Shown here piece after piece: positions 1-5,822 of a stretch of 5,822 nt of DNA. The stretch lies in NCBI GenBank assembly GCA_021788495.1, contig JAJYKQ010000062.1:1-5822 (forward strand), read 5' to 3'. The notes below the pieces were generated by a model. That model saw nothing but the letters and a program-made list of their open reading frames with translations. It was not told the origin of the DNA and did no database searches. The position numbers and the translations under genes were made by a program. The DNA is from a bacterium. GTDB taxonomy: Bacteria > SZUA-79 > Acidulodesulfobacterales > Acidulodesulfobacteraceae. Numbering within the stretch: the first letter of the stretch is position 1; each line of letters begins with the position of its first letter.

Positions 1-24
1 AAACTGCTGACGTCGTTATCTTAA
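1..24 (+). CDS. Possible C-terminal end of an upstream gene (partial)
   Basis: Reading from base 1 gives seven codons (KLLTSLS) and a TAA stop at 22-24, two bases before the palindromic array begins. This fits the tail of an upstream gene, which in flagellar clusters of this type is often flhF or flhG. Eight codons are too few to identify a family. The frame starting at base 3 is also open and reads through two repeat units to a TAG at 114-116, so the true end of the upstream gene is ambiguous. The frame-1 reading is preferred only because it stops just before the repeats. Confidence 0.2.
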   Translation, partial: KLLTSLS

Positions 25-25
25 A

Positions 26-52
26 GCGGGGCGGAATTCAATTCCGACCCGC
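26..52. repeat. Palindromic unit 1
   Basis: The arms at 26-38 and 40-52 are complementary around C39, with a single G31/A47 mismatch. The GC-rich outer ends (GCGGG and CCCGC) would stabilise a hairpin. A real hairpin would open the central AATTCAATT pairs to form its loop. Confidence 0.8.
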
Positions 53-71
53 AACAAATTGGAAAACAGTG

Positions 72-99
72 GTGGCGGAATTCAATTCCGACCTGCCAC
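72..99. repeat. Palindromic unit 2
   Basis: The 76-90 core is the same as in unit 1 and is symmetric around C83. The equivalent G75/A91 mismatch is also shared. The outer arms have drifted: GTGG at 72-75 could pair with CCAC at 96-99 only by bulging 91-95. This looks like the most degenerate of the three hairpins. Confidence 0.75.
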
Positions 100-115
100 A
101 AATTGGAAAACAGTA

Positions 116-138
116 GGGACAGAATTTAATTCTGTCCC
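116..138. repeat. Palindromic unit 3, next to the fliA start
   Basis: The arms at 116-126 and 128-138 (GGGACAGAATT and its complement) are perfectly complementary around T127, giving up to 11 pairs. Compared with unit 1, the G33-C45 pair becomes A121-T133, and the G31/A47 mismatch becomes a proper A119-T135 pair. The right arm ends 15 nt before the fliA ATG. The hairpin therefore sits where it could affect ribosome access. No T-tract follows it, so it is not a typical intrinsic terminator. Confidence 0.8.
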
Positions 139-153
139 ACCACAAATAAAACA

Positions 154-864
154 ATGCAAAAAATAGACGAAAAGTCAAAAAAATTAATAGAAGAAAATTT
201 TAATCTCGTGAATAAAGTCGCAAACTTTATGTCGCTGAAATTTAACGGCGTCATAAATAAAGACGATATTATAGAATTTGGAATTTTCGGATTGATAGAC
301 GCGGCTATAAAATTCGACCCGTCAAAAAACGAAAATTTTAGGTTCTATGCGGTAACGCGGATAAAAGGCACTATATTGGACAATGTCCGCAAGCTTGATT
401 ATATGCCGAGAAACGTCCGAGAACTTTCGGGAAGAATAGAAAAAGTTTATGCTAAATTAGAGCAGAAGCTTGGAAGAATGCCGTCGGACGAAGAGATTGC
501 CGAAGAGTTAAACATAGGAATGGACGAGCTTAACGAAATGTTTTATAAAATAAGGGGAGCCTCTTTTTTAAACGACAAAGATTTTATATCTATGGATAAA
601 CCTAAATCGGAAACTTTAGATACTATAGAAAGTAAAGAACCTTCGGCTATCGACATGCTTTTAAACGAAGAAAAGAAAAATATACTGATAAAATATATCG
701 ATATGCTTGAAGATGTTGAAAAGAATGTTCTAATGATGTATTATTATGATGAACTTACTTTAAAAGAGATAGGTCATATTTTAAATTTAACCGAATCTAG
801 GATATGCCAGATTCATTCTAAATCAATTTTAAAATTGAGGTCGAAATTAAAAGCCTATGAATAA
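154..864 (+). CDS. fliA: RNA polymerase sigma factor FliA (sigma-28, FliA/WhiG family)
   Basis: This encodes the flagellar sigma-28 factor, which directs RNA polymerase to late flagellar and chemotaxis promoters and in many bacteria is held in check by FlgM. The 236-residue length is normal for FliA. Region 2 spans about residues 11-90 and carries the hallmark RIKG at 69-72, followed by LDYMPRNVRE. Region 3 is about 91-135, with LGRMPSDEEIAEELN at 106-120. Region 4 is about 175-230, with a helix-turn-helix containing LTLKEIGHILNLTESRICQIHSK, written here in two parts: LTLKEIGHIL at 201-210 and NLTESRICQIHSK at 211-223. The start is fixed by an in-frame TAA at 127-129 and by the full-length region 2. 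There is no Shine-Dalgarno sequence: the 5' leader is repeat DNA up to the ATG. The gene overlaps the next one by 8 nt. No flgM is visible. Confidence 0.95.
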   Translation: MQKIDEKSKKLIEENFNLVNKVANFMSLKFNGVINKDDIIEFGIFGLIDAAIKFDPSKNENFRFYAVTRIKGTILDNVRKLDYMPRNVRELSGRIEKVYAKLEQKLGRMPSDEEIAEELNIGMDELNEMFYKIRGASFLNDKDFISMDKPKSETLDTIESKEPSAIDMLLNEEKKNILIKYIDMLEDVEKNVLMMYYYDELTLKEIGHILNLTESRICQIHSKSILKLRSKLKAYE

Positions 865-2845
865 GAAAGAAATCGAAAAAATAATTAAGTTCGGAAGCAT
901 CGACGAAAAAAAGAAATTAGTAGAACTTTTAGACTCTGATAATCCTGAAACTGCAGAATATGCGCAAGATGCTATAATAAACGAAATAGAAGGGCGGGAC
1001 AAAAAAGAACTCGTCAAAAAATTAATGGACACCGCAGTTTCTTCGGATATAGGCATCAGGCTCAGGTCAAACGCCTTTGACGTGTTAAAACGGCTTGCTA
1101 TGCATGACGGCAACTTTCTAATCTATTTTGCAGGCAAAAACAAAGGAAAATACGACAGAATTACAGCCGAATTAATAAGATACGGAAAGTTCAATCCTGC
1201 CGACCTGCCTAAGGAAGTTTTAAAAATACTTGCGTCAAGCTCCGACGAAATTACCAAAGCAAATGCTCTGGAATCCATCGGTATATTGAAAATAGATTTA
1301 GGCGGCATATTGATTAAATCGGTAAAAGAGGCCAAAAGCAATTTTTTCGTTCTGTCGGCAGCCGTTTTTGCCGTGGGAGAGCTTAAACTTAAAAAAGCTT
1401 TTCCGGCGTTAAAAGAATTGTTTTTAAAAGCCGACGACAGGGTAGTTAAAAACGTAATTATAGAATCTCTTTCTAAAATAGGCGGGGACGAAATTATAGT
1501 TTTCCTGCTCGACGTTTTAAAAAACAACGTTAAGTATAAATTAGATAAAGTTTATATTCTTAAAGGTCTTTATAAATTATGCATAACGGACGAGTGCGGC
1601 GCAGACGAAAGCGCCGACGTAAAAACGAAAATGTATATCCGCCTGTCTAAAATGAATTTGAAAATGAGTTTATACCTGTTAAGCGATTATGAAGAAAAAG
1701 ATGCTATCGACGCCATTTTGTGCTATTTTTCGATTATGAATCATAAAAAATCCCAAAAACTGTTTCAATTTATTTTTGAATATTACAAAAAAAATGAAAA
1801 CTTAGACGAAAATGAGTATAAATACATTAAAGAAATAATAAAAAAATTGGCGAGACCTAAATTTATAACGGAATTTTTAATGAAGTTAAGTCCTTCATCT
1901 GAATATAACGATAAAACCGATATTCTTATCGATGTTTTATCGGAATCCGCATATAAAGACATAATCGATCTGCTTGTTTTTTATGGAGACAAAAAACTTT
2001 TCGTCGAAGTAAAAATTCTGCTTTTAAAATATTCGGCTAAACTCAGCGGAGCTTTATACGAACGCAGGCTTATCGAAGAGGTAGCTAAAAGCTATATAGG
2101 CGACGCCAACGGAGACGTCAGGAAATATGCCGTAAAACTTGCCGGAAATTTTCAATATGCTTCAAAATATATTGAAAAGTTTTTTGAAAATCTTCTTAAA
2201 GAGAAATATGCCGACGTAATAGACGCTTATGTAGAAACGCTTTCTAACTTTGCGGCGCAAGATAAAAACGGAGAATATATTAAATTTTTCATCAAAAATA
2301 TTTCTTCCAAAAACGATAAAGCGGCAGAGTACTCTTTAAGGATACTGTCGTCCGATAAAATTAGCCTGAATGCCGGACAAACCGCCGATTTTTATTCGAC
2401 GATAGCTTTATTTAAAAATAAACCTTTAAATTTAAAAAGACTGCTTGCGAAAAGTCTTGCGAAATTCGATTTAATAAACCATAAAGACGAAACGACTTTT
2501 CTGTTTGAAGAAAACGACGAAGAAACCAGGTTTAACTATTTAGAATCGCTTTTATCGGCAGGAGAAAAAAAATCGCCTGTTTACTTAGAAGCTCTTAAAT
2601 CGGGCGGTTTTTCCGAAATTTTCAGATATAAAGTGGTGGAGCTTATTCAGAAAACAGGCGCAAAAGATATATTCGACAAGCTTGCTTCCATGCTTCCCGC
2701 CGAAAAAAGCAAAATGGTTAAAATTGCCCTTTTAAAAACGCTTCACGTTTTAAACAAAGAAAAATCTAATTCTATTATTAAGAAATATAATTCTTCAAAA
2801 GATGAAGATATAAAGAATTTTTCTATAGAATTAATTAACGGATGA
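857..2845 (+). CDS. HEAT-like repeat (alpha-solenoid) protein of unknown function
   Basis: This 662-residue protein looks like a soluble alpha-solenoid. There is no signal peptide, no obvious membrane segment and no catalytic motif. Paired amphipathic helices with HEAT or PBS-lyase-like spacing are clearest at residues 15-82, 118-223 (FVLSAAVFAVGELKLKKAFP at 164-183, then DDRVVKNVIIESLSKIGGDE at 193-212), 415-495 (GDVRKYAVKLAG at 419-430) and 570-655. The middle, about 250-345, is helical and Lys/Glu-rich with little repeat signature. The start lies inside the last codons of fliA (8-nt overlap). The only purine-rich site, GAGG at 837-840, is 16 nt upstream, so translational coupling to fliA is likely. 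Such proteins usually act as protein-binding scaffolds. Its place between fliA and cheR suggests a motility or chemosensory partner, but this is inference. The repeat-family call is by eye. Confidence 0.8.
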   Translation: MNKKEIEKIIKFGSIDEKKKLVELLDSDNPETAEYAQDAIINEIEGRDKKELVKKLMDTAVSSDIGIRLRSNAFDVLKRLAMHDGNFLIYFAGKNKGKYDRITAELIRYGKFNPADLPKEVLKILASSSDEITKANALESIGILKIDLGGILIKSVKEAKSNFFVLSAAVFAVGELKLKKAFPALKELFLKADDRVVKNVIIESLSKIGGDEIIVFLLDVLKNNVKYKLDKVYILKGLYKLCITDECGADESADVKTKMYIRLSKMNLKMSLYLLSDYEEKDAIDAILCYFSIMNHKKSQKLFQFIFEYYKKNENLDENEYKYIKEIIKKLARPKFITEFLMKLSPSSEYNDKTDILIDVLSESAYKDIIDLLVFYGDKKLFVEVKILLLKYSAKLSGALYERRLIEEVAKSYIGDANGDVRKYAVKLAGNFQYASKYIEKFFENLLKEKYADVIDAYVETLSNFAAQDKNGEYIKFFIKNISSKNDKAAEYSLRILSSDKISLNAGQTADFYSTIALFKNKPLNLKRLLAKSLAKFDLINHKDETTFLFEENDEETRFNYLESLLSAGEKKSPVYLEALKSGGFSEIFRYKVVELIQKTGAKDIFDKLASMLPAEKSKMVKIALLKTLHVLNKEKSNSIIKKYNSSKDEDIKNFSIELING

Positions 2846-2867
2846 TTAATAAATAAACCAAATTTTA

Positions 2868-3710
2868 ATGGAATATTCTAATTTAAATTTATCCGACGAC
2901 GTTTTTAAAAAGCTGAAGGATATGATTTACGAAATATCCGGCATATTTTTTAGCGATCAAAAGAAATATCTGCTGGAAACTAGACTGTCTAAAAGGATTT
3001 CGGTTTTAAACCTTTCTAATTTTGAAGATTATTACAACTATTTAAAGTTTTCGCCTCTTAAAAATGCGGAAATAAAAGAGCTTTTAAACAGCGTAACGAC
3101 AAACGAAACAAGTTTTTTTAGGGATATGCCCCAACTGGAAGTTTTCGTCGACGTTTTAAAACAGATAGTTCAATCGTCGGGAAATAACGCTATTAAAAAT
3201 ATAAGAATCTGGAGCGCCGCATGCTCTACGGGAGAAGAGCCTTATACCGTCGGAATTTTAATTAAAGAAAATTTTTTCTCGTCAGGCATAAAATTTGAAA
3301 TAATAGGCACCGATATCAGCGAAAAAGTTCTTGAATCCGCAAAAAAAGGCATATATAACGGATATACGCTGAGAAACGCATCGCAGGCTATTCTCGGCAA
3401 ATATTTCGAAAAAACCGGAGACGACGAATATGAAATTAAAGATGAAATTAAAAATATGACGGTTTTTGGAAACGTTAATCTTATAAGCGGCAATGAAGTT
3501 AAAAAATTTGGGTCTTTCGATATCGTTTTATGCAGAAATGTTATAATATATTTTGATGCGGAATCGAAAAAGAAAACTATCGAAAACATATACGAAAGTT
3601 TAAAACCAGGAGGATATCTTTTTTTAGGCCATTCGGAGTCGCTCCACTCCATATCTTCCCTGTTTAAGTTAGTTGGGTTGGGTAAAACCCCGCTATACAA
3701 AAAAGAATAA
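2868..3710 (+). CDS. cheR: Chemotaxis protein methyltransferase CheR
   Basis: This enzyme transfers a methyl group from S-adenosylmethionine to glutamates of chemoreceptors during adaptation, opposed by CheB. At 280 residues it has standard CheR length. The helical N-terminal domain (about 8-70) is followed by the conserved SVTTNETSFFRD at 75-86. The SAM-binding motif WSAACSTGEEPYT is at 115-127, with Ala where Gly is usual. The acidic GTDIS is at 147-151, LCRNVIIYF at 221-229, and the C-terminal LKPGGYLFLGHSESL at 245-259. No TPR extension is present. The gene lies 22 nt after the HEAT-like gene. Its ATG has no convincing ribosome site (AT-rich 2846-2867). The next Met, at residue 19, would cut into the N-terminal domain, so this start is preferred. 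Confidence 0.95.
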   Translation: MEYSNLNLSDDVFKKLKDMIYEISGIFFSDQKKYLLETRLSKRISVLNLSNFEDYYNYLKFSPLKNAEIKELLNSVTTNETSFFRDMPQLEVFVDVLKQIVQSSGNNAIKNIRIWSAACSTGEEPYTVGILIKENFFSSGIKFEIIGTDISEKVLESAKKGIYNGYTLRNASQAILGKYFEKTGDDEYEIKDEIKNMTVFGNVNLISGNEVKKFGSFDIVLCRNVIIYFDAESKKKTIENIYESLKPGGYLFLGHSESLHSISSLFKLVGLGKTPLYKKE

Positions 3711-3727
3711 GTAAAAGAGGCAGGGTT

Positions 3728-4090
3728 ATGAAAAATTATACCGTATTAATCGTTGAAGATTCTATAGTCGTCGCTAAATTTTTGTCTATAGCTTTTAAAG
3801 AGGCGGGGTTTAAAGTAAAGACCGCCCAGGACGGATTTGAAGCGCTGGAAAAAGCTATAAAGGAAGATATTAATCTTATAGTTACGGATTTAAATATGCC
3901 GCAAATGGACGGCATAACGCTGTTAAAGAATCTTAAAGAAAACGACGATACTAGAAAGATTCCGGTGATACTTATGTCTTCTAATATCCCCGGTAAAAAT
4001 GAAATAGAGGGGAGTTTTGCTTATTTACAGAAGCCTTTTAAAGAGAGCGAGATAATACGCCTCGCCAAAAATGCGGTAAAAGATCAATAA
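3728..4090 (+). CDS. CheY-like single-domain response regulator with shortened alpha-4 region
   Basis: This is a stand-alone receiver domain of 120 residues with no output domain. The phosphorylation site is intact: acidic pair E10/D11, phospho-acceptor D54 in VTDLNMPQMDG, conserved Ser at 85 in place of Thr, Y99 as the switch aromatic, and K102 in QKPF. The stretch from S85 to K102 is about 5 residues shorter than in canonical CheY, so alpha-4 and the following loop are reduced. That face normally contacts FliM and the CheA P2 domain, so this protein may not be the motor-binding CheY. A phosphate sink or a different partner is possible. A good ribosome site, AAGAGG at 3715-3720, lies 7 nt before the ATG. 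The gene follows cheR by 17 nt and is probably co-transcribed. Confidence 0.88.
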   Translation: MKNYTVLIVEDSIVVAKFLSIAFKEAGFKVKTAQDGFEALEKAIKEDINLIVTDLNMPQMDGITLLKNLKENDDTRKIPVILMSSNIPGKNEIEGSFAYLQKPFKESEIIRLAKNAVKDQ

Positions 4091-4108
4091 TAATATTTAA
4101 ATAATATA

Positions 4109-4137
4109 TTGATTAAGATATAAATTTTTATTATTAT
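4109..4137 (+). promoter_or_regulatory. Candidate sigma-70-type promoter for cheY-cheA
   Basis: TTGATT at 4109-4114 matches the -35 consensus at 4 of 6 positions. TATTAT at 4132-4137 matches the -10 at 5 of 6, with an ideal 17-nt spacer. It sits in the only sizeable gap of the operon, about 60 nt before the cheY ATG. AT-rich DNA yields such matches by chance, so this is tentative. Confidence 0.35.
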
Positions 4138-4160
4138 ATATTATTAAAATAAAACGGCAG

Positions 4161-4179
4161 ATACTTCATTTTGAAGTAT
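4161..4179. repeat. 8-bp perfect inverted repeat in the cheY leader
   Basis: ATACTTCA at 4161-4168 and TGAAGTAT at 4172-4179 are perfect complements separated by TTT. The repeat lies between the candidate promoter and the ribosome site, ending 4 nt before AGGGGA. It could be a leader hairpin or a dimeric regulator site. The absence of a following T-run and its low GC content argue against a terminator. Confidence 0.6.
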
Positions 4180-4198
4180 TAACAGGGGATAATTAAAT

Positions 4199-4585
4199 AT
4201 GGCTTTAGATTTATCGATGAGAATTCTCGTAGTGGACGATTTTTCGACTATGAGAAGAATAATAAAAAATATTTTAAAACAGATAGGTTTTACCAACGTC
4301 GACGAAGCCGAAAACGGGCAGGCGGCTCTTGCCAAAATAGGCGACGGCGGCAATTACGATTTCGTCATTTCGGACTGGAATATGCCGGAAATGACCGGAA
4401 TAGAATTATTAAAACAGGTAAGGGCAAACGAAGCTACTAAAGACCTCCCTTTTTTAATGGTTACCGCCGAAGCTAAAAAAGAAAACGTCGTAGAAGCCGT
4501 TAAAGCCGGCGTTAATAATTATATAGTAAAACCTTTTACGGCGGAAGTATTGCAAGAAAAAATTTCAAAAATTTTCCCGGATTAA
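4199..4585 (+). CDS. cheY: Chemotaxis response regulator CheY
   Basis: This is a canonical 128-residue CheY. It takes phosphate from CheA and binds the flagellar switch to change rotation. It closely resembles enteric Che[11 protein letters not shown] at 11-20 contains the acidic pair D13/D14, and [11 protein letters not shown] at 57-67 contains phospho-acceptor D59 and the CheY-typical Trp60. [11 protein letters not shown] at 87-97 contains T89, and NYIVKPF at 107-113 contains Y108 and K111. The alpha-4/beta-5/alpha-5 face is full length, unlike in the receiver just upstream. The ATG has a good ribosome site (AGGGGA, 9 nt spacing). It lies 30 nt before cheA, so the two probably share a transcript. 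Confidence 0.96.
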   Translation: MALDLSMRILVVDDFSTMRRIIKNILKQIGFTNVDEAENGQAALAKIGDGGNYDFVISDWNMPEMTGIELLKQVRANEATKDLPFLMVTAEAKKENVVEAVKAGVNNYIVKPFTAEVLQEKISKIFPD

Positions 4586-4615
4586 TTTTATTTAATTTTT
4601 TAAGGATGGCCCGAA

Positions 4616-5822
4616 ATGATTGACGATTCGATGCAGGAAATTGTAAACGACTTTATTCAGGAAGCACTGGAACTTCTGGATAGCCTTAACGAAAATTTTA
4701 TAGAATTGGAAAAAAATCCCGAAGATAAAGAAATTTTGAATACTATATTCAGGGCTGCGCATACCGTTAAAGGTTCTGCGGGATTTCTTGGTTTTCAAAA
4801 CATAGTAGAACTTGCGCACAGCGCCGAAAATATTCTTAATAAATTAAGGCAGGGCGAAATAACCCTTACTTCCGAAATGACCGATTATCTCTTAAAAACT
4901 ATGGACGTCCTAAGGTCTATGATAGTAACCGTTTCGGAAACCGGCAGCGAAGGCGAGCCGCCGGAAGGCAATACAGGACTTATTAAAAAACTTAACGAAT
5001 TGTCGGAAGGCATCGGCGGCGGAAGCGAAAAAAAAACGTCTGCCGAGATTTCTAATTCTAATACCGCTATAGCCGCTCCGGAGACGCAGGACAAAGAAGT
5101 TCCTAATGCAGCGGTTGCAGATGCAGATAAAGAAAAAACCAAGACCGTAGATTCTGCCGATAAAATGCCGGATTCCGGAAAAAAGAAACCAAGAAGCCTT
5201 GGAGACATACTTCTTGAGGACAATCTTATTTCAAAAGAAGAATTAGAAGAGATTTATAAAGAAAAAGAGGAAGAAGAACATACGGCGGAAAAAGTTACCG
5301 CAGTGCCGGAAGTTTCGGCGGAAGAAATACCTCATCCTTCGGCGTCGGCTAAAGCTTTCCAGTCTGCCGAAGAAAAACAAGTTTCCGGCAAACCTGCCGA
5401 AGAGATTAAATCTAATCCCGTCCCGCAGAAACCGGTTTCTGCCGCTGCCGCTAAGCCTGCTTTTGCAGTTCCTACAGCATCTCCGGCCGCGGAAATTAAA
5501 GAAACGACTATAAGGGTAGACATAGAAAGATTAGACAACGTTATGAATTTAGTAGGCGAGCTGGTTCTTGCAAGAAACAGGCTTTTTAATATATCTTCAA
5601 AACTGGAAATAAAGTATGCCGACGACGATCTCTCTTCCACCCTTGCGCAGGTAGTGGCAGGGCTTAATCTTGTAACGACGGACCTGCAGCTTGCCGTTAT
5701 GAAAACTAGAATGCAGCCGGTAAAAAAGGTTTTCAGTAAATTCCCAAGGATGGTAAGAGACCTTTCAAGGGAACTAGGCAAAGATATAGAACTTCTAATT
5801 TCAGGCGAAGAAACCGAGCTCG
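4616..5822 (+). CDS. cheA: Chemotaxis sensor histidine kinase CheA (3' end outside window)
   Basis: CheA is the cytoplasmic kinase that couples receptors to CheY and CheB phosphorylation. The window holds the first 402 residues. An HPt (P1) domain covers about 1-105, with phospho-accepting His49 in RAAHTVKGSAGFLGF (46-60). A long low-complexity linker, about 106-295, is rich in Ala, Pro, Glu and Lys and has no obvious P2 domain. Within it, LGDILLEDNLISKEELEEI at 195-213 resembles a short motif of secretion-ATPase N-termini. The dimerisation domain (P3) begins about 296 (TTIRVDIERLDNVMNLVGEL). The kinase domain begins with MKTRMQPVKKVFSKFPRMV and GEETEL before the edge. The ATP-binding boxes and the CheW-like domain are not visible. 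The start has AAGGA at 4602-4606 with 9 nt spacing; the ATG at 4606 is in another frame and reaches a stop within six codons. Confidence 0.95.
   Translation, partial: MIDDSMQEIVNDFIQEALELLDSLNENFIELEKNPEDKEILNTIFRAAHTVKGSAGFLGFQNIVELAHSAENILNKLRQGEITLTSEMTDYLLKTMDVLRSMIVTVSETGSEGEPPEGNTGLIKKLNELSEGIGGGSEKKTSAEISNSNTAIAAPETQDKEVPNAAVADADKEKTKTVDSADKMPDSGKKKPRSLGDILLEDNLISKEELEEIYKEKEEEEHTAEKVTAVPEVSAEEIPHPSASAKAFQSAEEKQVSGKPAEEIKSNPVPQKPVSAAAAKPAFAVPTASPAAEIKETTIRVDIERLDNVMNLVGELVLARNRLFNISSKLEIKYADDDLSSTLAQVVAGLNLVTTDLQLAVMKTRMQPVKKVFSKFPRMVRDLSRELGKDIELLISGEETEL

Larger units (their letters stand above)
26..153. repeat. Tandem array of three 44-nt palindrome-plus-tail units
   Basis: Three imperfect palindromes are centred at 39, 83 and 127, exactly 44 nt apart. 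Each is followed by a conserved tail. The 17-base tail ACAAATTGGAAAACAGT is identical at 54-70 and 98-114. It recurs in shortened form at 142-153 with TGG missing. Units 1 and 2 share the core CGGAATTCAATTCCG. Unit 3 has paired changes that keep the symmetry. The array fills the whole space before fliA. It resembles REP-like interspersed palindromes rather than a coding sequence. No transposase or RAYT gene is visible in the window. Confidence 0.85.
4091..4198 (+). other. Intergenic region ahead of cheY
   Basis: This 108-nt stretch is the largest gap after fliA and is nearly pure A/T up to about 4154. It contains a candidate promoter (4109-4137), an inverted repeat (4161-4179) and the cheY ribosome site AGGGGA at 4184-4189, 9 nt before the ATG. 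No GC-rich hairpin plus T-tract is present, so I see no intrinsic terminator for the upstream genes. Transcripts may read through into cheY. Confidence 0.6.

Noticed and set aside
116..138. Terminator for the upstream gene
   Set aside because: The palindrome is stable but is followed by ACCACAAAT rather than a T-tract, and it belongs to a repeat array.
26..153. CRISPR array
   Set aside because: The segments between the palindromes are themselves conserved (identical 17-nt tails), there are only three units, and no cas genes are present.
847..1527. Minus-strand open frames opposite the HEAT-like gene
   Set aside because: They lie wholly or almost wholly antisense to a well-supported gene, lack recognisable domains and have no ribosome sites; they are shadows of biased codon use.
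3242..3700. Minus-strand open frame opposite cheR
   Set aside because: It is antisense to the catalytic domain of cheR, and its translation matches no family I recognise.
4091..4146. Intrinsic terminator after the first receiver
   Set aside because: The stretch is almost pure A/T with mirror-like rather than stable inverted symmetry and has no GC-rich stem before a T-run.
4157..4164. Sigma-28 -10 element (GCAGATAC versus GCCGATAA)
   Set aside because: It matches 6 of 8 bases, but no TAAA-like -35 lies at the required distance upstream, so it is not reported as a FliA promoter.
4592..5781. Minus-strand open frames opposite cheA
   Set aside because: The + strand encodes a continuous CheA with His49 and conserved P1, P3 and P4 motifs; the Ser/Ala-rich antisense translations are artefacts.

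Overview
The window is a flagellar and chemotaxis operon segment from an AT-rich bacterium. All recognisable genes are on the + strand and tightly packed. The order is fliA (sigma-28), a large HEAT-like repeat protein, cheR, a divergent CheY-like receiver, a canonical cheY, and the start of cheA, which runs off the right edge. Having fliA in one strand-uniform block with che genes resembles deltaproteobacterial and related lineages more than enterics. Heavy AAA, ATA, GAA and TTA codon use points to a low-GC genome. I cannot name the genus; low-GC groups such as the Sva0485/Acidulodesulfobacterales type are only a guess.

Bases 1-153 hold no clear complete gene. They carry three tandem copies of a palindrome-plus-tail unit with an exact 44-nt spacing between centres. 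The last copy runs directly into the fliA start codon. From 154 to 3710, fliA, the HEAT-like gene and cheR follow closely: fliA overlaps the next gene by 8 nt, and 22 nt separate that gene from cheR. A receiver gene follows at 3728-4090. The only sizeable internal gap, 4091-4198, has a plausible sigma-70-type promoter and an 8-bp inverted repeat ahead of cheY. cheA starts at 4616, and its first 402 residues are present.

In function, FliA would transcribe late flagellar and chemotaxis genes, and CheR would methylate chemoreceptors. CheA would autophosphorylate on His49 and pass phosphate to the canonical CheY, which acts on the flagellar switch. The first receiver has a shortened output face and may be a phosphate sink or serve another target. 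The HEAT-like protein has no known role here, but its translational overlap with fliA and its place next to cheR suggest a motility or signalling scaffold.

The main points of interest are the palindromic array forming the fliA leader, the fliA-coupled HEAT-like protein, the receiver with a shortened alpha-4 region, and a CheA that lacks an obvious P2 domain but carries a short secretion-ATPase-like motif in its linker.
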